A stretch of 64,000 nt of DNA from positions 4,216,001-4,280,000 of the forward strand of contig OZ220224.1 of NCBI GenBank assembly GCA_964291485.2, given 5' to 3'. The DNA comes from Kistimonas sp964291485. Its GTDB lineage: Bacteria > Pseudomonadota > Gammaproteobacteria > Pseudomonadales > Endozoicomonadaceae. The notes beneath the pieces were generated by a model. It was given only the letters and a program-made list of their open reading frames with translations, did no database searches and was not told the DNA's origin. Shown one piece after another: positions 1 to 8,494 of the stretch. The stretch's first letter is position 1. Each line of letters starts with the position of its first letter. The position numbers were made by a program, and so were the translations under genes.

Positions 1-737
1 TCATGACGTTTTGCTTTTGTCTGAGCTACCGGCTCAGAGGACGCCATTACTGCATGTTCCTTATCCGTGTCGGTTCCATTTTCCAGCAAAGTAACAAAAT
101 CTAAATCCGCACCATCTTGTAAAAGTTCCTGAGTATATCGAGTCATTTCCTCTGTTGCGGCTACAGTACAGTGATCCACAATGATTCTTTCAGAAACATT
201 TTCCCCAAGACGAATAATGGAGTCATCAACAGTCTTTGCTAATTTTTTTCCCCCAGTGAGAGCCTCTGCTATTGCCTCAAGTGTTGCATCATCTACAAAC
301 ATATCCACATCACTCAAAGCTTCACTATCAGGTTGTGCTGGACTCATATCGTCCCATTCAAGGCTAATAGCATCGCGAGCACGAAGCTCGGCCTCATCAA
401 TATCAACTGCGGTGTCATCCCACTCAAACTCAGCATCATATAAATGAGTCAAATCAACACTGACCTTTTCCTCATTATTCAGAAAATGCTCGTCAGTTGG
501 AAAACCATAAGTCAGTGTATACATCGATTTTACCGGCACACTACAAACATTACGTATTAAGGAAGCACCTGTCATGTGACCAAACTGCCCTTCCTCAATT
601 TTTCTTCTAATAAAACCATTCTCCTTTGAAACCTTATGCACATTATTAAATGTTCCAGACTGCTCCTGCTCTTCATTTCTAACAGTAGGATTTTCAAACA
701 TGGCCACTAATCTTTTAACACCGTTTACTTCACTCAT
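1..737 (-). CDS. Partial acidic protein of unknown function
   Basis: This gene runs off the left edge of the window: it starts with ATG at 737 and at least 245 codons are present without a stop. AGGAGG seven bases before the ATG fixes the start. The product begins MSEVNGVKRLVAMFENPT and is strongly acidic between about residues 90 and 165 (clusters such as EWDD, DIDEAE, EWDDMSP, DVDMFVDD). I see no signal peptide, membrane segment, Walker motif or catalytic motif, and I do not recognise a family. The reading frame and its 190-base upstream region look more AT-rich than the genes to the right, which would fit horizontal acquisition. A secreted effector is possible because the window also holds a SopB-family effector, but nothing in this sequence proves it. 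The C-terminal part lies outside the window. Confidence 0.75.
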   Translation of the reverse strand, partial: MSEVNGVKRLVAMFENPTVRNEEQEQSGTFNNVHKVSKENGFIRRKIEEGQFGHMTGASLIRNVCSVPVKSMYTLTYGFPTDEHFLNNEEKVSVDLTHLYDAEFEWDDTAVDIDEAELRARDAISLEWDDMSPAQPDSEALSDVDMFVDDATLEAIAEALTGGKKLAKTVDDSIIRLGENVSERIIVDHCTVAATEEMTRYTQELLQDGADLDFVTLLENGTDTDKEHAVMASSEPVAQTKAKRH

Positions 738-862
738 AGGAATCCCTCCTTCATTGTTGTGACTTCAAGATACCTGATAGAGTAAAACGGTGAAATTAGA
801 CCAAGGATCAATAAAACAAAACACTATAATAAATCAGAAAACAATTTCTTTATTTAATCATT

Positions 863-882
863 AATCAATACCAGAATTGATT
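863..882. promoter_or_regulatory. AT-rich inverted repeat in divergent intergenic region
   Basis: AATCAAT (863-869) is repeated inverted as ATTGATT (876-882) across a six-base spacer. It lies between the divergent partial acidic gene and the DadA-like gene, 47 bases before the latter's ATG, so it could be an operator for either. No regulator is assigned. Confidence 0.3.
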
Positions 883-928
883 TAATAGCTTTTATTCATA
901 AACAATATCATTTTGGGTCTGAACGATA

Positions 929-2170
929 ATGCATAACTCAATCACCGTTCTTGGCGCAGGCATGGTTGGCACATGTTGTGCGCTACAACTGGCAGAACGG
1001 GGTTATGCGGTCACACTGGTTGACAGACAGGAGCCCGGGTACGGAACCTCCTATGGCAATGCTGGCCTGATCAATCGGGGATCCGTGTTTCCGCTGGGAG
1101 TGAACGAATTGGTACACCATCTGTTTCCGGCCATTCTTAAACAGACACCCCATGTTCATGTCCACCTACGCCACCTACCCGCTTATTGGCGCTGGCTCGT
1201 CACTTTATTCAAAAACAGTCGTACCCGCGCGTCTTATCAAAATACCGTGATATCACTTAATGCACTGTTCCAACATGCGCTAGAAGAGCACCGTCGATTA
1301 CTGCGTAAAACTAACGCTTTGGACATGTTGCTTGAGGGCGGCTGGCTGAAACTATACCGGCATGAAGACGCCTTTCAGGACAGTCATCGCGAAAGAACCT
1401 TTTACGACCAACTGGCCATACAGTACGACATCCTTAATCCCTCACAGATTAACGAGCTGGAACCCACCATTTTACCCAATTACACAAAAGGCATATGGCT
1501 CAAGGAAACTGCCTCTTTGTCAAATCCCTGCGCCGTCGTTAACCGTTATGTTGACCTGTTGCTGTCACTGGGTGGCAAGTACCTTCAAGCCGACGTACAA
1601 CGATTGATGCCAAACAATCAAAAATACACCGTAGAGACAAAACAGGAATTACTTGAAAGCGATCAGATTGTTCTGGCTATGGGGCCATGGAGTGATTCCC
1701 TGCTTCAACCACTGGGCTACCACTTTCCCATGGCCTGGGAACGGGGTTACCACCAGCACTATCAGCCAGGAGATGGCTGTCCTTTAAGCCGCCCAGTCTA
1801 CGATGTCGAAGGGGGTTTTGTTATCGCACCCATGACTCAGGGGCTTCGCTTAACCACCGGAATTGAGTTAACCCATCGCGATGCACTCGCTTCTCCACGC
1901 CAACTACAACAGGCGGCTTTAGCAGCACAAAGCTGCCTTCCCTTGGGAAGCCCTACAGGCGATGTATGGCACGGCAGCCGTCCCTCCATGCCTGATAGCT
2001 TGCCGGTAATCGGTGCAGCCCCCAAACATCCCGGCCTGTGGTTTGCGTTTGGCCATGGTCATGTCGGGATTGGCACCGCCGCTGTTACTGGGCGGTTACT
2101 GGCCGAACAGATCAGCAACGAAGAACCACTCATCGATATGACACCGTTTTCCCCCTTGCGGTTTCTGTAA
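929..2170 (+). CDS. FAD-dependent oxidoreductase, D-amino acid dehydrogenase (DadA) family
   Basis: 413 residues, close to the usual 410-435 for DadA-type enzymes. The N-terminus carries a dinucleotide-binding GAGMVG motif (residues 9-14) followed by the acidic end of the second strand (VDRQ), typical for FAD in the DAO fold. A conserved TSYGNAG segment follows. The C-terminal SMPDSLPVIG and FGHGHVGIGTAAVTG segments are characteristic of the DadA/glycine oxidase group and close the FAD site. Family members oxidise D-amino acids (or other amines) to 2-oxo acids and pass electrons to the respiratory chain at the inner face of the membrane. The exact substrate cannot be read from the sequence. 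The gene stands alone, with about 190 bases upstream and 216 downstream; no dadX racemase gene is adjacent, so the classical alanine pathway is not supported by context. Confidence 0.85.
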   Translation: MHNSITVLGAGMVGTCCALQLAERGYAVTLVDRQEPGYGTSYGNAGLINRGSVFPLGVNELVHHLFPAILKQTPHVHVHLRHLPAYWRWLVTLFKNSRTRASYQNTVISLNALFQHALEEHRRLLRKTNALDMLLEGGWLKLYRHEDAFQDSHRERTFYDQLAIQYDILNPSQINELEPTILPNYTKGIWLKETASLSNPCAVVNRYVDLLLSLGGKYLQADVQRLMPNNQKYTVETKQELLESDQIVLAMGPWSDSLLQPLGYHFPMAWERGYHQHYQPGDGCPLSRPVYDVEGGFVIAPMTQGLRLTTGIELTHRDALASPRQLQQAALAAQSCLPLGSPTGDVWHGSRPSMPDSLPVIGAAPKHPGLWFAFGHGHVGIGTAAVTGRLLAEQISNEEPLIDMTPFSPLRFL

Positions 2171-2386
2171 CCACCACATCCACTGCTCATTATTTGTGCA
2201 CTATCGTTCGATTTATATACACTGTGTTAACGATTGGCGCATTGTTCGTCCTGCCGAGCACCACAACCGTGCACATCGCCCGTAATGATTAACCAATCGA
2301 CGCCGTAGCGATCCGTAACAAAGGAGTATTCACCCAGCAGTCATTACGAATGAAGTACCCATGATAACAATGAGAGAGGGTATGAC

Positions 2387-3841
2387 ATGCAATTCTGCAC
2401 AAGAGCACTGAGTACAACCATCCTGACACTGCTTATGCTATTCGGCAGTCTTCCAGCCCACGCCGAAGAAGGCGATTATTCCTGGTGGCGCACTTTTCTT
2501 AATCTGTTTAATCCACCGGGTGCTGATAATCCCGTAAACGACGGTGATACCCTGGGAATGTACCCTTTGGCAAAACCGGAATCCGGTTTTAACTATGGTT
2601 ACGATCCCAAGCGTTATTATGCGTGGCAAAAAATTGAAGTGCCTGCCAGCACCGGTGCGGCCTGCGGCAATGGTTCGCCTTACAAGTTTTTTGTCAGTAC
2701 CGTGCCGAATACCAAAAACACCCTGATCTACATGGAAGGCGGTGGCGCCTGCTGGGACTACGAGAGCTGTTCCGGCCAGTCAGGCATTCGTGGCGCGCGT
2801 AATCCTAACGGCATTCCTGATAACTATATGGAAGTGCTGGATCCCACCACCATTATCAATACCGGCTCTATCGCGCAGGTGGCTGTTACACCGTTCATTT
2901 TCCGAACGCATCCCTGGGATCGTGTGAAAACCCAGAATTGGAACCTGGTTTACATCCCTTACTGCACCGGTGATATCTACGTCGGTGACAAGGCCGCAGT
3001 CTATGAAGATCCCAAGGGGGAAAAACCAGATCTGGTTTGGCTGCACAATGGCCTCAAGAATACTCGCTCAGTCATTACCTGGTTAAAGAATAATTTACCA
3101 CGACCAACCCAGATGATGACGGCAGGTTGTAGTGCGGGCAGTGTCGGCGCCCTGTTGAATTACATGCATCTGCGTGAGGACATGGCGCCCACCAGAAGCT
3201 ATCTGTTTGATGACTCCGGACCTGTATTCCAGGCGCCTTACAACAGCAGTGATTCAGCAACTTATCCCCAGTTACCGCTCCAGAAAACGATCATTGACGC
3301 CTGGACCACATGGACACCAAACGGCGACCCAATGGATGAAAATCCACTCAATGCGATTCTGGAACGTTATACAGCATTTGATACCAATGACTGGTCGTCC
3401 ATCTACAGTAGCCTTGCCAATCGTTTTCCATCAGATCGACTGGGCATGACGCATTTTCTGGATGACGCCAATTACTCCTCATACTCCTATGAGCGTTTTT
3501 ATGAGGATATCTACAATGATCCGGATGCCGCCTCACGGCTGGAAAAAATCAAAACGCTCTGGCAGCAGGATACGTTTGATAACCTGATTCCCCTGCTGGA
3601 TCAAACCCATAACTGGGGATACTACTTCCCGAGATACCGGAATGTGAACGAATCCCACTGCACTTCCATCATTGAATTCGGCAACGCCGATATTCAGGAA
3701 CAGAACCTGGTCTTGAAGGATTTTGTGAACAACATCATGGATGGTACCGGTCCCATGATGCGTGCTCATGAAACTGATGAAGTCAGTGATTACCAGAAGC
3801 CGTTCAATCTGCTCTACTGGCTGGTCGGTCAACTACTCTAA
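2387..3841 (+). CDS. Secreted pectinacetylesterase/Notum-family hydrolase
   Basis: 484 residues with a clear signal peptide (cleavage expected after AHA, residue 26). The pectinacetylesterase family pattern is complete: the oxyanion motif GGGAC at residues 118-122, the nucleophile elbow GCSAGS with Ser249, the DDSGP segment near residue 275 carrying the expected Asp, and NESHC with the expected catalytic His424. Family members are extracytoplasmic alpha/beta hydrolases: plant enzymes remove acetyl groups from pectin, and animal Notum removes the palmitoleate from Wnt. Several cysteines in the mature part suggest disulfides, consistent with export. GAGGG lies seven bases before the ATG. The gene is monocistronic. 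The substrate is not known; a polysaccharide acetyl ester or a host lipid ester are both possible. Confidence 0.85.
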   Translation: MQFCTRALSTTILTLLMLFGSLPAHAEEGDYSWWRTFLNLFNPPGADNPVNDGDTLGMYPLAKPESGFNYGYDPKRYYAWQKIEVPASTGAACGNGSPYKFFVSTVPNTKNTLIYMEGGGACWDYESCSGQSGIRGARNPNGIPDNYMEVLDPTTIINTGSIAQVAVTPFIFRTHPWDRVKTQNWNLVYIPYCTGDIYVGDKAAVYEDPKGEKPDLVWLHNGLKNTRSVITWLKNNLPRPTQMMTAGCSAGSVGALLNYMHLREDMAPTRSYLFDDSGPVFQAPYNSSDSATYPQLPLQKTIIDAWTTWTPNGDPMDENPLNAILERYTAFDTNDWSSIYSSLANRFPSDRLGMTHFLDDANYSSYSYERFYEDIYNDPDAASRLEKIKTLWQQDTFDNLIPLLDQTHNWGYYFPRYRNVNESHCTSIIEFGNADIQEQNLVLKDFVNNIMDGTGPMMRAHETDEVSDYQKPFNLLYWLVGQLL

Positions 3842-3847
3842 CGTTTT

Positions 3848-3873
3848 GATGCCGGGCATTGCTGTCCGGCATC
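3848..3873. terminator. Hairpin between convergent genes
   Basis: GATGCCGG (3848-3855) pairs with CCGGCATC (3866-3873) around a ten-base loop just after the stop of the pectinacetylesterase-family gene and before the end of the convergent gene. There is no T-run on the plus side, so it is a weak or factor-assisted terminator at best. Confidence 0.45.
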
Positions 3874-3896
3874 CATCATTCCTGTCATGATCTGAA

Positions 3897-4526
3897 CTAT
3901 TGCGCATACACCGTTTCGCGGAGTTCCTGCAGCTTCGTTGCCAGATAACGCGAACGACTTTGCTCATCAGGAAACTGCCCGATGGTCATCACCTCTTTGA
4001 CTAACTCAGCTTCCAGTGTCTTGTATTCCTGAAACTGCGGGTCATCCGTTGGATCCTGACGTTTTTCCGCACTGGTCTGAACCGAGTATTCAATCAACCT
4101 GGCCGCTTTTTCCTTAAGAACCTCTGTATCAGTTTCTGTCTGGTTCAACCATGCCAGTTCCAGGAACAACACTTCACCGGCTGATATTTCAGCGCGTTCA
4201 ACCAAATCCTTGATATCCGCCCTGACCTGTTCAGCATTGGCCTGTTCACCATTAAAGAAATCGATCACATTATCATACTGCTGCTGACGCGACGTGAGTT
4301 GTTTATAAGCGCGTTCCGCTTCTTCCGGGCTGACCCCCACTTCCTCTGCAACCGTTGTCCAGCTAAAGGCTGCATCCGCGGAGTTGCCGGCAACATCCGT
4401 CGTCTGCGTACTCAGCGTTTCCAGAATAGAGGTATCTGACACAGGCTCAGGCAATAACAGTTGCCAGCCTGACACAATCATCACCAGTAACACCAGAAAT
4501 CCCGTTATTCTTGTTTTCATTGTCAT
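3897..4526 (-). CDS. Small membrane-anchored helical protein, unknown function
   Basis: 209 residues. The N-terminus (Arg, then a hydrophobic stretch of about 16 residues ending near LLLPEP) looks like an uncleaved signal anchor, placing the rest in the periplasm. The remainder is predicted mostly helical and charged, rich in Glu, Gln and Lys, with no recognisable catalytic motif. The helical, Gln/Glu-rich anchored layout is reminiscent of steric chaperones of secreted lipases, and the gene lies next to a secreted esterase-fold enzyme. It is convergent with that gene rather than co-transcribed, and the similarity is only in architecture, so I leave the function open. It stands alone; the next gene leftward on this strand is more than 3 kb away. 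Confidence 0.7.
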   Translation of the reverse strand: MTMKTRITGFLVLLVMIVSGWQLLLPEPVSDTSILETLSTQTTDVAGNSADAAFSWTTVAEEVGVSPEEAERAYKQLTSRQQQYDNVIDFFNGEQANAEQVRADIKDLVERAEISAGEVLFLELAWLNQTETDTEVLKEKAARLIEYSVQTSAEKRQDPTDDPQFQEYKTLEAELVKEVMTIGQFPDEQSRSRYLATKLQELRETVYAQ

Positions 4527-4627
4527 CGGCCTGCAGATATCCGGTTATTGTTGTTAATTCACAAACAGCAATGACAGCATGTACTCACACTACAAAGATC
4601 AAAGGACCAATGGCAAGCAGGAAATAA

Positions 4628-4653
4628 AAAAGCGGCTTTCTCAAGCCGCTTTT
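4628..4653 (-). terminator. Rho-independent terminator of gltS
   Basis: AAAAGCGGCTT (4628-4638) and AAGCCGCTTTT (4643-4653) form an 11-bp stem with a four-base loop. On the minus strand it ends in a run of T, 36 bases after the gltS stop. Confidence 0.85.
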
Positions 4654-4688
4654 CAGATAGACACCGGTATTGCTTTAAATACCCTGGT

Positions 4689-5888
4689 TCAGGCCAGCAA
4701 ATCGATAAACAACCGGATAACAACACTGTTCACAATATCGATAAAAAACGCCCCGGCTAAAGGCACCACAATGAAAGCTTTGGGTGAAGCCCCATAATGT
4801 TGCGTGACAGCCGTCATATTCGCCATCGCGTTAGGAGTTGCACCAAGGCCAATACCGACCATACCGGAACTCATGACAGCGGCATCAAAGTCACGACCCA
4901 GCACGCGGTAGACAGCAAACCATGTAAAGGCCAGCATCAGACATGTCTGAACCATTAACAGGATAAACAACGGCCCTGCCATACTGGCTAATGTCCATAA
5001 CTGCATACTCATAAGCGACATGGCCAAAAATAAACCTAGACAGACATCACTGATCACTGCCAGAGAGGGCACAGTAGATGACCACTGTTGCTTACGGAAC
5101 ACCTTGGGAATCAGGTTTGTCACCAATATCCCGGCAAACAGACACCCGACAAACTCGGGTATCTGGATACCCTGACTCACCAGCCAGCGGGCACTTGTCG
5201 CTCCAGCCACCATGGCCAGTACCAGCGTAAACAACGCCAGCAGGGTATTTTCCGCATCAATCGGTTCATGTTCCTCGTTATAGCGGCTACCAATGGTGAT
5301 ATGTTCTTTACTGCTCGACTTAAGGCGATTAATGCGGATCAGCCGTTCGGCCAACGGGCCACCGGTAAAACCACCCAGCACTAAACCAAAGGTGGCGCAG
5401 ACAGTGCCCAGTTCCATGGCGTTGGTAATACCGTATTTTTCGAACACCGGCGCCCAGGCAATCGCCGTACCGTGACCGCCACTGAGGGATACCGAACCGC
5501 TGATCAGCCCTATCAGCGGATCAAGTCCCAACAAGCTGGCAATCGTGACGCCAACTGTATTCTGGAACAGCAACGCCAGTATCAACAGCCCCAGAAAGAT
5601 CACCAGTGTTCTGCCACCCTGCACCAGGGTATCCAGCTTGGCAGACAACCCCAGGCTGGTGAAAAACGCCAGCAGGAGAGAGTCACGCAACGTGGTATCA
5701 AACAGAACATCCACCCCTTCAAATGCATGGAGCAGACCAAGAACGATGGATGCAAACAACCCGCCCGTCACTGGCTCGGGAATATCATAATTACGGAAGA
5801 AAGGGACGCGCCGGTTAATGAACTTGCCGATGAACAGTACCAGAATTGCAATCAGCAGTGTCCTGTGGGTAGACAGCTCAACTACCAA
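4689..5888 (-). CDS. gltS: Sodium/glutamate symporter GltS
   Basis: Inner-membrane Na+-coupled glutamate importer of the ESS family. From the TTG at 5888 it is 399 residues, against 401 in E. coli. I chose this start because AAGGAG lies six bases before it and the N-terminus then aligns with the family; the same frame remains open to an ATG at 5981, but that would add 31 charged residues without a membrane segment. Two homologous halves of about five membrane helices each are visible. The signature SLSGGHGTAIAW in the first half and GMVGIGLGATPNAMANM in the second match the re-entrant loops that bind substrate and sodium. The gene is monocistronic with its own terminator. The 341 bases upstream contain the convergent-side terminator of the Tim44 gene and presumably its promoter. 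Confidence 0.93.
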   Translation of the reverse strand: MVVELSTHRTLLIAILVLFIGKFINRRVPFFRNYDIPEPVTGGLFASIVLGLLHAFEGVDVLFDTTLRDSLLLAFFTSLGLSAKLDTLVQGGRTLVIFLGLLILALLFQNTVGVTIASLLGLDPLIGLISGSVSLSGGHGTAIAWAPVFEKYGITNAMELGTVCATFGLVLGGFTGGPLAERLIRINRLKSSSKEHITIGSRYNEEHEPIDAENTLLALFTLVLAMVAGATSARWLVSQGIQIPEFVGCLFAGILVTNLIPKVFRKQQWSSTVPSLAVISDVCLGLFLAMSLMSMQLWTLASMAGPLFILLMVQTCLMLAFTWFAVYRVLGRDFDAAVMSSGMVGIGLGATPNAMANMTAVTQHYGASPKAFIVVPLAGAFFIDIVNSVVIRLFIDLLA

Positions 5889-6229
5889 ACCAGACTCCTT
5901 TAGCAGATGGAAAGGCTGATCCTCGGCCTGCACTCCCTCCCCAAAGTGTTCAACTGCCCGCTCAGCTTGGGCGGGTCTCATTCATGGGAACACCGAGAAA
6001 TTGTGCAGATAATTAACGCTTACTGTGCACAATCCATGATCAGATTCGGGGATTAACGGGAATGGAAGCAAAGTACCAGGAAAAAGGCTGGCAACGCTAA
6101 CACACAGACGGACAAGTGTCATTGCTTTCCATGCTAACGACTATAGACCTGTTATCACGGTTTGGCTGGTTTGGGGACACAAAAAAGCCGGAATCATCCG
6201 GCTTTTTGCATTTCGTGAAGACGTCAGGA
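5889..6229. other. Intergenic region between gltS and the Tim44-domain gene
   Basis: 341 bases. It holds the gltS leader (including a short GC-rich hairpin, CCCGC/GCGGG, around 5955-5976) and, at 6182-6207, the terminator of the Tim44-domain gene. I see no convincing gene, tRNA or sigma-70 promoter pair here. Confidence 0.5.
6182..6207 (-). terminator. Rho-independent terminator of the Tim44-domain gene
   Basis: AAAAAGCCGG (6182-6191) and CCGGCTTTTT (6198-6207) form a ten-base-pair stem with loop AATCAT. It lies 23 bases beyond the stop codon of the minus-strand gene and ends in T on that strand. Confidence 0.85.
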
Positions 6230-7195
6230 TCAGCCTTCGATACCAACAATCAACCACGGTGCATTGGGCTGATTGAGATCCCGCTCCAGGTGCCAGATGT
6301 CGTGAAGATCTTCTTCAACACCTTCTGCAGTATCCCGGTAACGGCCACTGAAGCTGATACTGATCTGCGCTTTACCGGGCAGGGTGTCGGCGCGCACCAG
6401 ATCGGCATCCACATACATCACTTCGGTGTGCTGGTCACCCGAAAGTGATTGTCTTTCCCGCACCAGCTGCTCAAAAAGCTCTGGCGCCAGGTATTCCCGC
6501 AGGACGTTCTGATCATTGCGGTTCCAGGCTTCCTGCAGGGTACGGTAATGCTCACGAGCCCCTTTCAGGAAAGCGGTCAGGTCAAAACCCGGTGGCAGAT
6601 TCATGGGCACTTCACTATCGGCAAAGCCTTGTCCCATGGCTGATACCGGGGCGCCGCTGCCACCGGCCAGCCGCTCGGTGTCAAAGCTTGCATCCGGGGT
6701 GGTATAACGGTTATCCATTGGGGCGGCACCCATGGTGCTGCCAAACGGGCTGGACGGCGAATGTCCAGCGTAAGCCGTGCGACGTTTCAGATTCCTGAAC
6801 AGGGCAAACAGGCCAAAGGCCAGCAGACCGATGATCAGGAAATCCATGATCTGAAAGCCGCTAAAAGCTCCACCACCGAAGAGTGAAGCGAGCAGACCGC
6901 CTGCCAGCATGCCACCCAGCAATCCACCCCACAGGCCGCGATTAGAGGACTTCTGAGCGCCCTCTGCAGACTGCTGAGAGGATTTCTGAGCATTCTGGGT
7001 GGTAGTTGATTTCTGGGTATTCTGGGAATTGCCAAACAGCCCGTTGCCCGGCTGACTCTTGCTGGGCGCCGGCGCCGTCTTGAACGACTTGCCGAAGCTC
7101 TTGCTGCCACCGAATTTCTTGGCTTCCACCATGGGGGCGGAAATCATCAGGGTGGCGGCCAGGAAAACGGTGAACAATGTTGTTATACGCTTCAT
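6230..7195 (-). CDS. Tim44-like domain protein, exported/membrane
   Basis: 321 residues in four blocks. A signal peptide ends near VEA|KK (residue 25). A low-complexity Ser/Gln/Lys/Asn-rich stretch (about 28-85) follows. Next come Gly-rich hydrophobic segments (LLGGMLAGGLLASLFGGG, then a membrane helix around DFLIIGLLAFGLFALF). The C-terminal 140 residues match the Tim44-like fold, with the segment REHYRTLQEAWNRNDQNVLREYLAPELFEQL typical of it (shown in part: REHYRTLQEAWNRND). Bacterial members are abundant in proteobacteria; the domain binds membranes or proteins in mitochondrial import, but its bacterial role is not settled. The gene is transcribed alone and has a strong terminator. Confidence 0.85.
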   Translation of the reverse strand: MKRITTLFTVFLAATLMISAPMVEAKKFGGSKSFGKSFKTAPAPSKSQPGNGLFGNSQNTQKSTTTQNAQKSSQQSAEGAQKSSNRGLWGGLLGGMLAGGLLASLFGGGAFSGFQIMDFLIIGLLAFGLFALFRNLKRRTAYAGHSPSSPFGSTMGAAPMDNRYTTPDASFDTERLAGGSGAPVSAMGQGFADSEVPMNLPPGFDLTAFLKGAREHYRTLQEAWNRNDQNVLREYLAPELFEQLVRERQSLSGDQHTEVMYVDADLVRADTLPGKAQISISFSGRYRDTAEGVEEDLHDIWHLERDLNQPNAPWLIVGIEG

Positions 7196-7310
7196 GGTGC
7201 TCTGTTACTCACTGAACCAGACTCGCCATGCTATGAGGTTTGCATATTTTTTCAACGTTTTTTACAGATAAACGCTGTTGACCTGTGTTTCACACCACAG
7301 AAATCGGCCA

Positions 7311-8174
7311 TCAAACGGTATCCGTATTGAGTAGTGCTAAAAATGACGGGAACTCCCGCAAGTTCCGAAAGGCATTTTCATTATCCAGTTCATCTTTCAA
7401 CGCCGGGGACTTCTCAATGGCGATCGTGATATCACGCACGGCAGCCTCCTGCTGTCCCAGTTCTGCCTCGGCACAGGCCCGTTGCCAGTACGCCAGTGGA
7501 TAATCTTCATCATGCTCAATGGCCTGGTTTGAGAGCGACAGCGCCCAACGGGTTTCTCCCAAGTCCATCAGTACATCCGCCTTGTAAGTCAGCGCTTCCA
7601 CGTCTTCGGGGTTAATTTCCAGAATTTGATCATAAATGTTGACCTGTTCATGCAGGCTGGATTCCAGCCCCGCCCGCATCCAGAGTGAGTGAATCTGGTT
7701 CGTTTCCGAGATCTTTTCCTGTGCGGCAAGAATCTGCTCCGAACGCACCTTGAGTTTACGCTCCACATCATACAGCCGCTGCTCATATTCACCGGTCAGC
7801 TTGGAGACCTTGCGCTCAACCGTCGCCTCAACGTTTTCCTGAACTTCGCGCAGGGAACGCCAACCAAGCAATACCAGAATGGATGCAGCCCCCGTTATGA
7901 TGAAAAAGATATTGTTGGTGGTATCCGTGGTATAACGCATCGCGCGATCCGAGGCATCCAGCCGGGCTTCAGCCACTTTTTCCGCCATCTCTGCCCGCAT
8001 GGCCTGTAACTGCTGACGCAACAGTTTCAGCTCATCCAATATGTAGCGTTCAATAAACGGCTTGTAGAGGGGTTCATCAATGCTTTCACTGACAGGGGCT
8101 GCGTCCTCTGCGTGGGCACTCCCCAGCCCCAAGAGAACAAGCACCAATGCTGCAAGCAGATTTTGTTTAATCAT
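7311..8174 (-). CDS. Inner-membrane TPR protein
   Basis: 287 residues. A cleavable signal peptide (cut after AHA, residue 22) is followed by a charged helical stretch. A membrane segment lies near residues 88-106 (NIFFIITGAASILVLLGW). A coiled coil (about 110-165; repeated Glu/Lys with RKLKVRSEQILAAQEK) comes next. At the end are tetratricopeptide repeats (about 170-275) with typical A-Y-x-R-A and Y-D-Q-I-L-E-I-N-P positions. The TPR part is expected to be a protein-binding scaffold. No enzymatic motif is present and the partner is unknown. It is divergent from mpl with a 320-base spacer. Confidence 0.8.
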   Translation of the reverse strand: MIKQNLLAALVLVLLGLGSAHAEDAAPVSESIDEPLYKPFIERYILDELKLLRQQLQAMRAEMAEKVAEARLDASDRAMRYTTDTTNNIFFIITGAASILVLLGWRSLREVQENVEATVERKVSKLTGEYEQRLYDVERKLKVRSEQILAAQEKISETNQIHSLWMRAGLESSLHEQVNIYDQILEINPEDVEALTYKADVLMDLGETRWALSLSNQAIEHDEDYPLAYWQRACAEAELGQQEAAVRDITIAIEKSPALKDELDNENAFRNLREFPSFLALLNTDTV

Positions 8175-8494
8175 TTAAGGCCTATTCCTTCAGTCCATAA
8201 CATACAGCGTAGAACGCCAGCTCCATTTAAAAGACTTTTCACGCCACTAATTCCATTGCATCGGCATCATTCCATTCCCACTGAGCCGCCCATTAAACGC
8301 CTACATTACTCTCCTCTTTTTATCCCGTTTCCTTGACGTTAGCGTGACAGAGAAAAACCACAACGAAGATGAGATATATCGCACTCTTGCCACACGAAAC
8401 CCCTCTGTTCTTGCTGTCACCAGACCGCCCCCGTTAATATCAACTCTGTTTTCGGCCATTTTCATGGTCTGCGATCATTTCCGAGGACGATCTC
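8175..8494. other. Divergent intergenic region upstream of mpl
   Basis: 320 bases that must hold the promoters of the TPR gene and mpl. A forward reading frame across 8344-8586 has no ribosome binding site and overlaps mpl in another frame, so I do not call it. I see no strong promoter hexamer pair, hairpin or repeat. Confidence 0.4.

Noticed and set aside
5889..5981. 31-residue N-terminal extension of gltS
   Set aside because: It is charged and not conserved, whereas the TTG at 5888 has an AAGGAG at ideal distance.
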